Positions 36,690-49,839 of a DNA stretch of 64,000 nucleotides are shown here, in pieces. Position 1 is the stretch's first letter. Each line of letters opens with the position of its first letter. The stretch spans positions 62,001 to 126,000 of the forward strand of contig JAYKKR010000029.1 in the NCBI GenBank assembly GCA_036971615.1, read 5' to 3'. A program made the translations under genes and the position numbers. The DNA comes from Amyloporia xantha. Taxonomy: Eukaryota; Basidiomycota; Agaricomycetes; Polyporales; Adustoporiaceae. The notes below the pieces were generated by a model, which did not search any database, was not told where the DNA came from, and was given only the letters and a program-made list of their open reading frames with translations.

Positions 36690-37984
36690 TTACACCATCA
36701 ACTTATGAGCGTAGTCGCAAAGCATGCCTCCCCAGATAAGATAGCCGAGGTCACAATTGGCCTGTTCAAAGGAATGGCGAACAATTTTAATCGCCACCAG
36801 TTCGCTGGAGAGGGCGGCCAACGTACCTTCCAGATCTTCCAGCCATCTTTCTCCAGGTCCACCGTAATAAGCTGCCAGATCATATGCAGACCTGTCCCCA
36901 CGACGGATATACCAAAGTACAAGGGTCCGTGGTCGTTCAAGTATCCGGCATAAGCGAGAGAGGCCACGAAAGCGGCCGCAAAGACCGACAGAATAGGCCG
37001 AATGTAATCGCCGAATAAGAGAGCACAAGAATGTACTCCTGCATTCGTGTCGTCTTCCTTATCTTGACATGCATAGATAGTATCAAAATGGATAGTCCAA
37101 CTGTTTGCATCATGTCGAAAATGCTATGGTATTCAATCTCTCGGTGAACAATACATGGCCACGTACCATACAATGCCAAGGACGAGAACAGCAACCAGTT
37201 CTAAGTTCACTAGTCCGTTGTTCGAGATCCATACGACGGGTAGGCCCCATGCGCAATCGAAACCTGATGGATTATCAGAACCTGTTAAACAAAACACAAT
37301 ATCCAAGGTGCTCACCCAGCCACGCCTGTGGCCAGTTCGTGAAACGCTTTGACAAAGGATATATTGCTTCGAAGGTGAAGAAACCAAGAAGACCGACTTT
37401 CGTGCTGGAGAAATAACGGGCCATGAGACATAATCACTCAAATGAAAGCATAGAAGAGGTATAAGCCCACGTACGCTTCAGCACCCGCGAGAGATAGTAT
37501 CGCGAAAAATGCGACGCAGTGAGCTGCCAGAAACGTCAGCGCAGCGGGAACTGATATTAGTCCCGAAGCGATTGGCCTGCTCTTGGTGCGTTCTGGCAGG
37601 CAGAAAGCCCGTTTAGTTCGACAGGTGGCTGTAGCAAAATAAATGACGTGTATGTACCAACTTGACGATCAAAGTCGCGGTCGCAGATGTCGTTCCAGAT
37701 GCAAGCGGCATTGTGGCGAATGGTACATCCGACAAGATACAGAACGCTCTGGATAGCGATCTCTTTAGGTTGAAGCTTTAGAGCATACGCGCTCATGGTC
37801 AGACCCCACACTTGAGTGTGCCTTACCGTAAGCTCATATAATCACAAAAAAGCTTGAAAGACCACACACCGCAAGGCCAGAAAAATAAAATGGTGCCAGC
37901 AGGCCATAGATGCAACCTTGTCAGCTTCCAATAGGACTTCCAGAGTGGTTCCTTTTGTAGAAGAGCCTGGCTTTTTTCAGACAT
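36690..37984 (-). CDS. UbiA-family prenyltransferase
   Basis: This is an integral membrane aromatic prenyltransferase. It starts MSEKSQALLQKEPLWKSYWK (37984), followed by LTRLHLWPAGTILFFWPC. The first Asp-rich motif is in HNAACIWNDICDRDFDRQV, followed across an intron by ERTKSRPIASGLISVPAALT. The second motif is at about 37055-36990, DTIYACQDKEDDTNAGV. Hydrophobic helices continue (LSVFAAAFVASLAYAGYLND, FGISVVGTGLHMIWQLITVD). The last exon, KANCDLGYLIWGGMLCDYAH, is also typical of the family. Both motifs for Mg-diphosphate binding are intact. The length (about 310 residues) fits both COQ2-like 4-hydroxybenzoate polyprenyltransferases and fungal meroterpenoid or sesquiterpenoid-type paralogs. 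No mitochondrial presequence is evident before the first helix, so COQ2 itself is less likely. No terpenoid cluster partners lie nearby. Confidence 0.85.
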
Positions 37985-40900
37985 GCCGATACGGAGGGAT
38001 GGGGGCAGTATTGAGATGCGGTACCGTGAGGGAGGGGAATTGAGCCGACTTTAAATGACACATGAGAGAGATAGGTGAGCCACATTTGGTATGAAGTTCC
38101 TCACCGCCCATGTCGGCATGTAGAAAACAGGTCCCGTATCAGAACATCTCAAGAGGATTTGACATGCCAGGCGCCACTCGATGTCTTGGAATATCTCACG
38201 CATTCCATCCAGAGCGCGAATTCAGGGAGTCAAAGCCCCAAAGTAGCTTTGAATAACGATCAACCAGCATGGTTGTTCGTTTATCATTATGGTCGGCAGT
38301 GGAGAGCCATAGGCCCATAGGACAGACTGCATGGCGAGAGACGTCGGAACGATCAGGAACGCGGTCGGGATGGTTTCGCTGATGGGTCGGGACTCGGGCC
38401 CTGTCAATGAGCTCGGCAATAGAGTCCGCATGTCTGATCGACCGCTTACGGCTTCTGACGCGCGAGCGCAGCAAGTACATTCCGGAAAGCAGTAGTACTT
38501 GGTGTGCGGGTTAGGCGTTGACCCCCACACCACTAACACAGCGGGCAATCACCGATAGTCTGTGCCGTCAAATGTAAGCATTATAGAAAAGAGTGGTTAA
38601 ATACTGCGATTGCGAGTCAGAAATAGAAAATACAGGCAGCATTCTGAATCAACTTCTCCTTTTGACTGCATTTTCTGGGCATTTTCCTATCACGTGATCA
38701 TAAGCGAGGAATATTCTGAATTCACATGCCATATTCCTCAGATATTCCTTTGTTTTTGCATGCATTTTACACACATATTCACTTCTGGAGAGACAAAGGA
38801 ATATTGCACCTATTTTAACACTTTTAACTTATTTTACGTTCCCGAATATCAGTCGTTGCCCGCTGTGTAAGTACTGGTCCAGTGTGCGTGCTCCATGGAC
38901 TCTATGATCACGTGCCTTTGATAGGCCAGGGTCTCACCCCGTCAAGAGCATATATCACTGCCCATTGCCCACAGGAACATGCGTGTCAGAAAGCCTCGTA
39001 TTGAGATGATCCGTTCAGTCGCGAGCAGTGGCGCCAACTTCGGGACCACACGAGGAGAACCATTTCGGCGTATTTATGGTAGTCTAATTTCTCTATGGCA
39101 GAACTATGAGAGTCTGACGCTCCCCACACTCACTAGCGCACCTGTTGAACTCGCCAGCGCGTTTGCGTGATTCTCGACCCCAGAGCGGCTCTTTTCCTTC
39201 ACAGGGTATGAGATTCTTCGTAGTTCCTACGGCTCATTAAGCGTCATCCACAAATGACCCACTGTCGAGGAGTAAAGTTTCCATGCGACGATATGTCAAT
39301 TGATGCTGCATATGCGAATATGTCTGACATTCTGAGCATCGTGAATATAGTCAGACGTTTTATGACAAAAACTGCGATGAGTCAACGTGAGACGATGGAC
39401 GATAACATGACAGAACTATCGCCTTGCATTAGATGGATCATCTTGGATCATTTCGCCGTGAGTTTGCGCCATTGCAGGCGTCGCTTCTTGCCTTTGGGTT
39501 TCTCTGATAGCGTATACACGGGGAATAGACACTCACCGAGGCGCAGTTGTCGATAAGAAGAATCGATTATTCCAGATGATTGTTGACGGTCCTCACAGCC
39601 CTGGGATGATGTTATGCACGTAACTGAGCTGCTCTTCGTAGAATTTTAAAAAAAAACTGAGCTGCTCAGTACTTATTGACAGATACTTAGCTGGATTGTC
39701 CCTCTGTCGCGAATCAAACATGTCCAGCAATGCTGCAGGAGGTTGATCGCGGCAATCTCTCCTTCACGACAAGTTTCAGCAGGAACACCTCTCAGCCGAC
39801 TTTATTTCTGTGACCGGCAGTTCCTGAGATTTTTTTACAGTTGCAGCACATCGAGAATCTCGAGCTTTGCACATAAGGACTCGCCATTAGGGATTGTTGA
39901 AGGTTGTTATGACGTGAGCTTTTGATCGATACGTAATGAAGCCTTCCCGAGTCTATACTAGGCTATAGCGCCCGCAGAGATCTCCAGATTGCAGTCACCT
40001 GAAAGGTCTGTGTGTACGGCGCACTTACAGAGTGATGTCTGGTCGACACGGAGTGAGTAAAAAGAATACAGCCCGTTAACCGCAGCGTACATGCTGACCA
40101 AAGCCTGAGAGGTTTTTCGTAAGCCACGTGATAATTGCTAGGCAGTCGAAGAACGAAAGGCGAGTCCGGCGAGTCAATTTAATAAACAGAGCAAGATCTA
40201 CTAGTACGCAGAATCGTGCACCAGGAAATATTATCAAAAGGTGGTACACCTTTGCCACGTCTCTTGTCAATACTTAAGCGATAACCACACCAGCAAAGGA
40301 AATTACGCACGTACTTTTATTGAGCTTCACAACGACCAGAATACCCTGAACGAGACAGTTACGCCTCGAAGTCACGGTGGATAAATTTTCTGCTCCGCAA
40401 AGTGATTTCATAGATGCCAGATATAGTCCATGACAGAACAGTAATGGCTTGCAAAACATAAATCTACACATGTGCGGCAATGCCGACGAAGTGGCACCAA
40501 AATGACGCAGCGGGTCTCAAATTAATGCAGGTCGCATTTACAATGATCTGTAGACAAAGCAAGTCAGGCTAATCACCGGCATGCGAAAGCAATCAGCGGC
40601 TCACCTTTCCCTCGGCGACACTAGTCGGGAGATATGGCGCACCGAATCTGCTGCAGTCAGAATTTCCTCTCCGCTGTGCATGCCATTACTCATCGGCGCC
40701 GCAAAACGGCACGCTGCTTGCCTCGTCTTCTATATGCATGAAGAGCTTGTGGGAATCTACAATGAAAAAGGGTCAGGCATGACGATAAATTTGTTTGCCA
40801 CGTCAATGTGCTGCACAGATTTGCAAGAAGGGGGACTGGTCACTGTCCAAGAGAGACAAAGAAAGATATCAATTCCTTCCGGAGACAAAAGACTGAACAA

Positions 40901-41218
40901 AATACACGACTATGAAACAGGGCCAAAGGGCAGACGCGGATGTTACTAAGATAACGAGAACAGAAATCGACAGCGGGAAAAAACGACGAGAACTAAGGAA
41001 TATGTAAACAAAGGAGCAGGAAGCATGCACCAGTAGAAACACGGCTTTTGGCATAAATACAACAACATCCGAATATATGTCACACAGAATTAACGGTGGG
41101 CAGGCACAAAGCTTCATGGTGAGCAATCCCGAACATAACGGCAGCACCAAGATCACACAGTTCGGACGGCATCGTTCAAGAAACACCCACACTCCAAAAT
41201 CCCTTACCCAGCGGGCAG
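37985..41218. other. Long intergenic region, 3.2 kb, partly AT-rich
   Basis: No convincing gene. A 108-codon open frame on the minus strand (38548-38222, containing FLIVPTSLAMQSVLWAYGSP) has a hydrophobic centre but no recognisable family and no splice partners. The stretch at about 38590-38860 is strongly AT-rich. A 13-base word, aactgagctgctc, occurs twice around 39617-39667 next to a run of nine A. DNA next to 41219 probably includes the 3' untranslated region of the LisH gene. The rest is unexplained. Confidence 0.4.
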
Positions 41219-42353
41219 TCACTCTAGGTTGAGCGCTCCGACGTTATCGGGATTGAACCACTCCCCGAAATCACGCTCAAAGTTCAAGTCGCCGGCCAAC
41301 CCATCTTGGCGGAAAATGGACGAATCAAAGTCGTCTAGTTGGCTCGCCGCAGATTGGAGGAAGTCGGCCGGGAATATCTCAGCGCCATGAGATAGGCCTG
41401 TATTCGACGGATTGCTGAGGATAGAAGAGGGTGACGGTGCTGGTATACCTGCGTTCGTCGCACCGGGCGTGGGGGGAGCAGGCTGCTGAGGGCCCTGGGG
41501 GGTACTGTTGGGGACAGATGACTGGCCTACGCCAACAGCGGCATTTTGCGGAGAAGCGTCAAGGCGTCCATTCGGTGCCGACGAATCACCGTTACCTCCA
41601 TCTTTGGTTTTCGCAGCATTCATACTCGGAGATGGCGGTGGCATCATGCCCATCCCTTTGTTCTGGCCGAGCCTGTTCGGGCCCGCCGGACCAGGCCCAC
41701 CTGGGAATTGGCTGCCCGGGGGTCGCGACTGCGCACCTCCATCGACATTGAATTGACCGTCCGACCCAGCAGGCGACGTCGCCGCACCTGGAGGATACCC
41801 ATGGATGGCGTTCTTGTGCAATGTCTGCATGGTTTGCCTATATTGCTGCTCCCGCGACAGCTGTGCCTTTCCCGAACTATGAGCGTTGTTTCAAATTGTC
41901 GAAAATCATGTGCCCTGGACTCACCTGTGGATTCATCATCCCGTTTGCTCCTGGGTGGCCAATCAGGCCGGGATTCATACCAAGCGGTGGACCACCGAGC
42001 GACGGCCCCATCTGCATGTTCATTCCCGCGTTTCCGCCCATCCCCGGCATACCTTGCTGCCCTGGGAAACCACCCATAGTTCGCATCATATTGTTCTGCA
42101 TTTGTGGTGCTCCGGGTCCGTTCTGTTGTGATGAGGGCGGGAACGGCGCCAGAGGTGTCATAGGCGGGGCTTGAGATGTTGACTGTTCGCCATTAGTGGG
42201 TGAGCGACGCACGCGCTTCCGATCGGGGGGAGAGGCATCATTCCTGGGTACTTGTTGTTCCTGCTACATTATCATGACGATCAGTGAACGATCCACCAAA
42301 AATTACGATACGTACGTCTTGTCCAGGGGACGTGCTATTTCGTTTGTTCCCAC

Positions 42354-42387
<34 letters not shown>

Positions 42388-43857
42388 TTGTTGTTGCTGC
42401 TGTTGTTGCTGGGCCGATGGAGGCATCCCTCCCTGTTGTGAGGATGGTGGCATTTGTGGATTCCGCTGCTGGGGTGGTTGCATGGAGGGGCCCGCAGTAG
42501 CATTACTCGGCCCCGGTCCTCCTGGAAATGGAGGTTTGAATTGTTGCCGCTTCGACTTTGCTAGATTAAGCAAACGTTGCTTCGCAGTGTATCAGCATCA
42601 AGAGTCCTAACGCTAGATGGCCAACATACTCTTTCTTCAGCAGTCAACGAAGGCAAATCCTTGTCACCGACTCCGGCCTCCTGGCGAAGGCGGTTCAGTA
42701 CATCTGTCGGCAACCGAAGAATTTCATTAAACATCTGGTTATCTAGTTGTCGCATATCCGCAGGGTGCATCCCCGGTGGTTGACGCGCGGCCATCGAAGG
42801 ACTTGGTGATGGGCCGTGGCCATTCATGGCGGGCGAGCCCGGCTGACTAGGAGAGCGACCGAGCTGCTGCATTGCCTGCTGAGGAGTGTGCTGCGAAGGC
42901 CCGAGTGAATTCTGTGGCCCGTTCGGAGGTAGCATGCCTGCCCGCGCATTTAGCTGAGTTAGCGACTGCGAACCGCCTATCTGCCCCATCGTTGAGCCGG
43001 GATTCGGTGGCTGCGGACCCGCACCAGGATTCTGTGGCGAATGAACCATAGTCGGTGATCGATATGATAGCACGCCATTTGGACCACGCTGCGGGGGACC
43101 TACCGGTCTCTGTCCAGATAAAAGCTGATGCTGAGACTGTCCAGGCCCCCCTGGTCCACCAGGAGGTCCAGATATCCCATTAACCTGAGGTCCTCCGTGA
43201 TATGGGGCACCCTGAGTCCCGTTTGGCATAGTCCCTGGTACGGGAGGCACTCCGTTGTGAGTGACACCGTTAGGCATCTGGCCGTTTGGAAGATGCTGCC
43301 CTGCTCGCGCCATGCCATTTCCCATACCATTCACTATCCTGCCCATTGGTGGCGGCACTTGTGTTCGGGGGTTTTGTTGTTTCTGTGTTTGATGCTGCAG
43401 ACGAGTGTCACGAAACCTTAATGCCAAGACATGAGCATGAAACTCACTTGAGTGTAGGTGAGCGCATCGTCTGAACCTGTTCCATTGCTCTTCGCTGTAA
43501 AAAGAACCCAAAATACACTCCACCATCTTGCGTCGAGTATTTAGAATGTAGCGACTTCCTGAGCAGCGATCGTTCGCACTCACTCGAATAGTAGACCCTG
43601 CTTTGCGTTTATGGGCGGCTGTGAGTCTGGCGGAATCTCCGCCTCACCCATCAATGCGTGAGCAGTCTTGTTGAAGCCACGTTTGTGGCAATAATCATAG
43701 ATATATATATTGAACCTGCCCATCGCCACAAGTAAGTCATCAAGAGGGCTCGCGATGGCCCACGATACAGCGCGACGCACATTCTGTCTCCTTCCCAAGA
43801 CAACGCCGGTTGTGATGATGACTCGCCCCTACTCTGACCATCTGCGCCGGAGGCCAT
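41219..43857 (-). CDS. LisH-domain transcriptional regulator (Flo8/Som1/Adn1-like)
   Basis: The ATG at 43857 gives MASGADGQSRGESSSQPALS. A 65-base intron whose donor splits a Met codon leads to MFNIYIYDYCHKRGFNKTAH and ALMGEAEI, a LisH dimerisation motif. The next junction gives GLLFEWWSVFWVLFTAKSNG, the block that follows LisH in Flo8, Som1 and SSBP/LEUNIG-type co-regulators. The remaining ~700 residues are low complexity, rich in Q, P, G, N and M. They contain a polyglutamine tract (about 42413-42355), a conserved-looking MFNEILRLPTDVLNRLRQEA segment near 42735-42675, and an acidic/aromatic C-terminus (FERDFGEWFNPDNVGALNLE) that could be an activation domain. The stop is at 41219-41221. Known relatives control adhesion and filamentous development through cAMP-PKA signalling; that role here is inference. 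Confidence 0.8.
42355..42414 (-). repeat. CAG/CAA microsatellite coding for polyglutamine
   Basis: About twenty consecutive CAG and CAA codons on the minus strand encode an uninterrupted glutamine run inside the LisH regulator. Mixed codons suggest the tract is somewhat stabilised against slippage. Length variation between strains would be expected. Confidence 0.9.
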
Positions 43858-44395
43858 TACGAGGGGGATTGGAAGCAAAGAGGACGCCTGTTGGGCCGAG
43901 ATCAGAGTCAGAGAGAGAGAAAGGGTCGGTCCCCGCTTACTTGCGCGGTTCGAATACGGAGTATCTGCTGGCGAGACAGCGATGAGTAGGATTGTTCTGC
44001 CGAATAGTAGTCGGGAATCGGGAGACGCGGGGAAGAGAGGCGATGACAGCGGTTTCAAGTCAAGGCGACGAGGGGGCTGGAGAGAGCGGTGAGGGGAATA
44101 TCTGCAGGACAATTAGGGAGCTGGTCGCCGTCGAGGACGACGAGGACAGCAGATGGTATCGCCTGAGATGGGAAGGAAGCTGACGGGGAGAGTCGAAGGC
44201 AGGCGCAGTGCAGAGCCCGAAGCGCGAGGACGCCCCGATGGGAATCGGGCGGTCCACATAACCAAACTCAGCTTCGGCACTCTGCGGACCCCGTGCCAAC
44301 CGTTGTCCCACCCAGTCCCACCGGCAACTCATCCACTCGTACATACCACCGTCAAATATTATATTAGCATTATAGTAGGCACAGTCATCGTCCAG
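43858..44395. other. Intergenic upstream of the LisH gene
   Basis: No gene was recognised. It should hold the promoter of the LisH regulator (start 43857) and the 3' untranslated region of the START-domain gene (end 44396). Confidence 0.4.
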
Positions 44396-47300
44396 TTAGT
44401 GTCGTCGAACAGCCGCAATCTGAAAGTCCCAGCCCCCAACAATGTATTTCACCTCCAGCAGACGCTTGATCTCCCTCCACCCCGCGTTCACCTCCTCGAG
44501 ATCCTTGCGGTCCGAGACCACGTAGATAAAGTCGGCGGGCGACAACAGCGAGCGAAGGAAAGAACCCATCAGGAACGCGATAAGCGCAATGATAACGACC
44601 GTTGATAATGGGTAAGACCCGTTCACCACCGTCCGCCTGGCCACCAGCGCCCCCTGGATGTCCAGCGCTGAGGAACCATCTTTCGCTTGGCTGTCCTCGA
44701 CAGGTGAACGAGCTAATGGATCGGGCGTAGAAACTGGAGTAGCACTTGCACTTGATCGCCGCGACTGGTTCGTGAAGCGCAGCAGCGGATTGGGATAGGC
44801 ATTCAGGAAGCGGAAAAGCCCACTTGTCCCCGAGTCAGGTGCCGGCGCTTCGGGGGGAGAGATGGCCAAGTGCGGAACCTAACGGAACATGCAGAACTTC
44901 TAAATGACAATCATCTGACACGAAGAAGGATGCAGACGCTCACATTTTCACCAGCATCCGCGCTGACCTCCGGAGTGTGGGTGCTTTCCGTGTCGGTGGC
45001 GTCCGTCACAGGTACAGGCTGTAATGTCAGAGATGCTGAATCGTCGAGCAGATCATCAGCAATGGCAGCAGGGACTTGAAATTCCTCGGGAAAGCGATCG
45101 CTGTCTATGAAAGAGCTGTGCGGTCTAAATCAGCTTCCTCACACGAAAACTTTATCGAAGTGTTCCCACCCACCCTGAGAGAAGGTCCATTTTGGACAAT
45201 CTGCTATCCAGCAGCTCATCTCTTCCGAGACTCGTCAGCGACTCTTTCTCGCTCAGAACTGCAAACGTCTTCCCGTCAACGCTAATAGTGGCTTTCTTGC
45301 TGGAGCGCCCGCTAGGCGCTGCTGGCTTTATCTCGATATCCAGGATAACACGGCCTTCTTCTATTTCCAATAACCACTGAGGTTTTGGCGGAGCGCTGCG
45401 GGTCTCACCTGTGAGGGGATCCTGAATAGTAGACACTTGATACTGAGCCGTGGGCAGCGAAAGCCGCAAGAGATGCCGCGGCGGACGATCCGTGTTAAGA
45501 CCCGCAGAGTGCAACGGCGATGGCGGCAGCGTGTACGCAGTGTACGAGAACGGCAGCGCCTGCCCCGGAGCCGCGTCACCGATAGGAGAAGACAGTGATA
45601 TACATGCCTTCAATTTGTCAACGCGCGATCTGACGTTCACGTCGTACCCATCCGGATACAGTTTCGAGTCAATGATCAGCTCCGAGACGAGGAGGTCCGT
45701 GGGATGCCGTACTTCGCCCCTTGGTGTGAATATTGTTGACGATCGTGTACCCTCGCGGGACCGAGAGCGACCAGATTCCGGTGATGCGCTCTGATTCTGT
45801 TGGAGAGATGGAGGTACCGATGCATCTCTACTTCGACTTTCCCGCTGGGCGTCATCAGACAACTTTGACTGCGAGTTCACAGTCATCCGACGTGCTTTGG
45901 GAGTCCTGTCGCTAGTCATGGGTGCTTTCGGGGGAGATAGTGCAATCGAACTATTCAGCAGAATTGAGCTCTTGTATGCCTTGTCTCCCGGATTATATCT
46001 GGTGGCAATCAATACATGACTGGGATCCCGACGCCTCAATGCCCACGACTTGTATTTGAGGGGATCTTCGCTAGTTGGAGAGAGCACCATACCAATGGAG
46101 GGAAGTCTCGTCGAAGGAGGGGGCGACATGCCCTTCACATAAGTCTCGACGGCCAAAATAGACTTGGGCAACATCCCGTTGATCATTGAATTGACCGCAG
46201 CAGGTATTGAGCCTGCGTAGTCAACCGCAACAACGCGAGTACACCTCGTAGATGGAATTGCATAGTTCTCGGAACCATACGGATCGAGCGTCTCCAATAT
46301 CCAGCCGTCAACGAAAACTCGACCGACTGGGAGCGAGTATGAGTTGTATTTGGATGGCGAGAACGAAGCGACAGAGTCAGGAGAGAACGAAGCCGAAACG
46401 CAGTAGATCGCGGCACGACTGTCCGGAGACTGTTCAGAGTCACCCGTATTTCGACGAGACATGGATGGCGGGACAGTCTCCCGTGCCATCAATGAAGCCA
46501 GGTAGAACCCTCTGTCACGGAAAGGGAACCCGCCCTTCATGACGACGAACTCTGTGTGAGATTCGGCCCCGAAGACCTCGAACACATGAGCAGAGTCAAA
46601 CCGTGTGTCCCACTGCTTGCGGCAGTCGTAGCTCGTCAACACGGAGGCGACCTCTTCTGCGGACACACCCTCGATTACCTTCTCTCCTCTATGCACCGGA
46701 ATAACTGGCGATATCTCGGCGTCGAGCTTGCGATGGACAGGGAAGTCTTTCTCACTGACGAGGGTCCAACCGTCGGATTTTGGATGTGAGTGGATGCTCT
46801 GCAAGTATGATAACGCTTCAAGAGCATACTGCATTGGAGGCTTCGACGCTGACGGGGACGCGTCGAGGCCGCCTGTCATGGCTGGCGAGATAGCTGCAAC
46901 AGCTTGCTGTGTCGTCGCCGTAGCCTGCTCAATGGCAAAATTCATCCACCTGTTGAAAGAAGTCGCGAATGCAGGTGGAGTCGGGATCGCGCTCTCTATG
47001 ACTGTAGCGGTCTTGGGCCCATCGTCGTCCACAGTCTCAGGGTCGACGTCGGCATTCCACTCTGCTCTTCGTCGGCGAATGACACCGAGAACTGGGGGCT
47101 GGTCGAGAGGGACACGGGCAGGCTTGACCCGTTTCCTCTTCTGGAGGCTCTTGACTTCGCGCTCCGGCAACTCCTCCACATCCACATCTACCCTTGCACC
47201 ATTGACCATCACCAACCCTTTCTCCTTCGGCACTCCAATAGGGCCTCTCCGCACAATAATCTGCAAACGCTCTTCTGACGACATGCCTGCATCGTGTGTG

Positions 47301-49839
47301 ATGGTGAGCCACAGACCGCCACCTCCAGACGATAGGCGGTGACGGCGCAGACAAGATATTGACTGTGGCGGCGGATCGACCACAATGTCCAGAGATGACG
47401 CCCAGTTGTCGAGATCACACCTCAGCTCGCACTCAATGACGGGGAGACCAGGCGACAACGGCGAAGTAGGCGTCGGCTCATCCGAGCTCAGAGAAGTTGG
47501 TGATCGGCGACTCGCACTCCCTTCATACTCCACACGGAAGCTGCCGCGGTCATGGTCATACCGCGTCTGAGTCGCCTTCGCGCCCTCTAACCGCGTAACG
47601 ATGGGCGGGCCGCCGCACCGGATGGCAAACTCGCCGACGCCCGCCACAGCAGTGATCATTTGCTGGGGAATGGATGCCTTGTTTGACCAACCCTTCGGAT
47701 CGGATTGTTCCAGCAACGTCAGCTGCGTAGTGGTGGGCGAGAGTGCTTCGATCGCCCACCCTTGCAGGTCAATCTGGGTCCGTATGACACTCGGATCAGG
47801 TTGTGGGACGTTGGGGAACAGGTTTGGGTCGTCAGCGGAGAAGGCGAAAACATGAATCGTGGTGGGAGACTTGTAGACCGTCTTGAGAACAACTGCATCC
47901 CTCCCGCTTAACCGAAGAGTTAGGCTGGCGTATCTGTCGCTGAATAAAGGTAATGTACGTACGTAACAGGCCAGGCAGGCTTTGTCTTGAAGTGCCATAA
48001 TTCCGTCAGCTCATTAACATGCTCAAGCAATGTGCTGTCGTCATACAATCTGTCCCAATACGCCCGAGCTCCAGGGGTTGTAATGGCGGCATATAGATCC
48101 CAGAGGCCAAGGCCAACAAAGGTTGCTTCCGCTCGATATACAACGAGCGTCGGATCAATGGAGTCGAGCTGTGCTATAGAGACACCCCTTGCCTCCACAG
48201 CTTGACACACGGTGAGGAAGTGCACAAGCCAGAACAGCAACGGTGCACTTACTACGTCTCCATTTGGCTTCTGGTTCTTGCAAAAGAGACGAGAAGTATA
48301 TGTAGTTGCGCTTCACTCTCGAGAGGATTGACTTCTCGCCGGCTGCCGTACGCTCAGTAGGCTGACGCGCCAGTGTGGGCCTGTCAGGTAGCGTAGACGA
48401 TCTAGACGCGCTTTCGGCAATAGACCCAATTGAAGATTGCGCGTTGAAGCTGACGTCCGCGTTGCTCGACGCATCTTGAAGCATCTGCTGGGAGATGTAA
48501 TGTGACAAGGAATCACGTTCCTCTACCTGCTCTATTGGCTGTGGTATCCCGTTGAGACGTATTCCGCTAGGTCCTGAGAGTTCAATTACTACCCGGACCT
48601 TCAACACAGAGTGGTCGTTCGGAAGCGATGCATGTTTTACACCAAACACGATGTTGTCGAAACCCACAGAGGGTGGGTCTGTTCCTGGAAAAGACGCTGC
48701 GTCGCGTGTTGCATGGACAGTCCACGGTAGCTGAGCAACATGCTCCGAAGATGCCTTCGTCGTGATCTGCACATCCCAACCGACAGATGCGGGAAGCACA
48801 CATTCAATAGAGCGCGTCAGCCTCCTGTACTCACGTATAGCGTGCAGTTCGTCCAAACCCTGCTCCGTCGTATGCGGCGTGTGGTCCTCGTCCTCCGGCA
48901 CGATGGAGTAGTCCAAGGTCAGAGACTCGCGATCGTTTTCAAACCGCACCCGCTCGATGGACACCCCATTCCCGTACCCTGCCAACTGGGGAATACGCGT
49001 CCCTCTCTCCTTCACAGATTTGTACAGGCCGACCATCATCGCACAAAGCTGCTGTGCGACACTCGAGCTCGTGTTGAATGTCCAGAGCGCCTTCAGATTG
49101 TGCTGCCAGAAGCAAGTGATACGCAATCGCGGACCATGCTTGGGTGTCGATGACTGCTCCCCGACAAGCTGCACGCACCAAGCAAACACTGCGAGGATAT
49201 GTCAGACGCGCGCAAAGGGGGAGCAGAGAACGTACTGACAAGACACCTCGGAGCGAACATAGGGCGGAGATGGTCGCAGGAACGCAGGTTCATCAGGAGA
49301 GCGGGGCAGTGACGTTGAGATATCGATCAAGGTAGTGGCATCATTGAAGGTACGCGAGATAGTCACGGCGTCCCTCGGGCTTTACGCACATCAGTAAGAC
49401 AGACAAGGAGCGATCTGCGACATGCTTACTTTGCAGGCCATCCAAGTGTGAAATTGACCTTGGACACTCGGGTAGCTGGATCCAACATCTCGATGACATG
49501 CGCGCCTTCCACAGCGGGATCCCATTCCTTCCTGAGCTCTGGAGTAGACAAGACAGCCTTCCAGCACTCCAGAGACACAGGCGCATCCGACACGGGTACA
49601 TCGAGAATAGCCCTGTATATGTTGTCGCCCAACTTACTGGCCTTGCGGTGTAGAATGACATCTGTAAGTTCTGGCATGGCAGATGCACGCGCCTTGCCTT
49701 TCACGCTGCTGTCGCTGGGCAAGGCAATCCGTTTCCATTCGGTGGACGAGTGCGAGGAAAGTAATTGGCGAAAGTGAGACTGGGCATCGTCCAGTGAAGA
49801 ATACCACGACTGGCGTAGCCTAAAAGTGTACTTCAACAC
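44396..49839 (-). CDS. Giant protein with three START-like lipid-binding domains and a C-terminal membrane anchor
   Basis: About 1,600-1,700 residues over roughly seven exons. Domain 1 (49839-49300) has DAQSHFRQLLSSHSSTEWKR, WKAVLSTPELRKEWDPAVEG and VSKVNFTLGWPAK. A linker region (49200-48240) follows. Domain 2 (48240-47400) includes VVYRAEATFVGLGLWDLYAA, YWDRLYDDSTLLEHVNELTE and, after an intron, GRDAVVLKTVYKSPTTIHVF. Domain 3 (about 46890-45950) has EALSYLQSIHSHPKSDGWTL, RKQWDTRFDSAHVFEVFGAE and GGFPFRDRGFYLASL. The tail contains one hydrophobic span (LSTVVIIALIAFLMGSFLRS, about 44600-44540) before the stop at 44396. START domains bind sterols, phospholipids or ceramides, and an anchored triple-START protein would fit lipid transfer or sensing at membranes; this is inference. 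The first coding exon is unresolved: 49839 is GTG, and the ATG must lie in a short exon upstream (49840-50040). Confidence 0.75.

Noticed and set aside
38222..38548. 108-codon open frame on the minus strand with a hydrophobic centre
   Set aside because: No splice-consistent extension, no recognisable motif and no duplicate in the window; kept only as a note in the intergenic entry.
39610..39670. 13-base direct repeat next to an A-run, like a retroposition scar
   Set aside because: Only about 25 bases separate the repeats, too little for a recognisable insert; a local slippage event is as likely.
40581..40949. 122-codon open frame on the plus strand
   Set aside because: It lies antisense to the probable 3' region of the LisH gene, with no domain, and its composition does not look like the coding exons nearby.
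42284..42610. Open frame with a polycysteine run on the plus strand
   Set aside because: It is the antisense of the CAG/CAA polyglutamine tract in the LisH gene.
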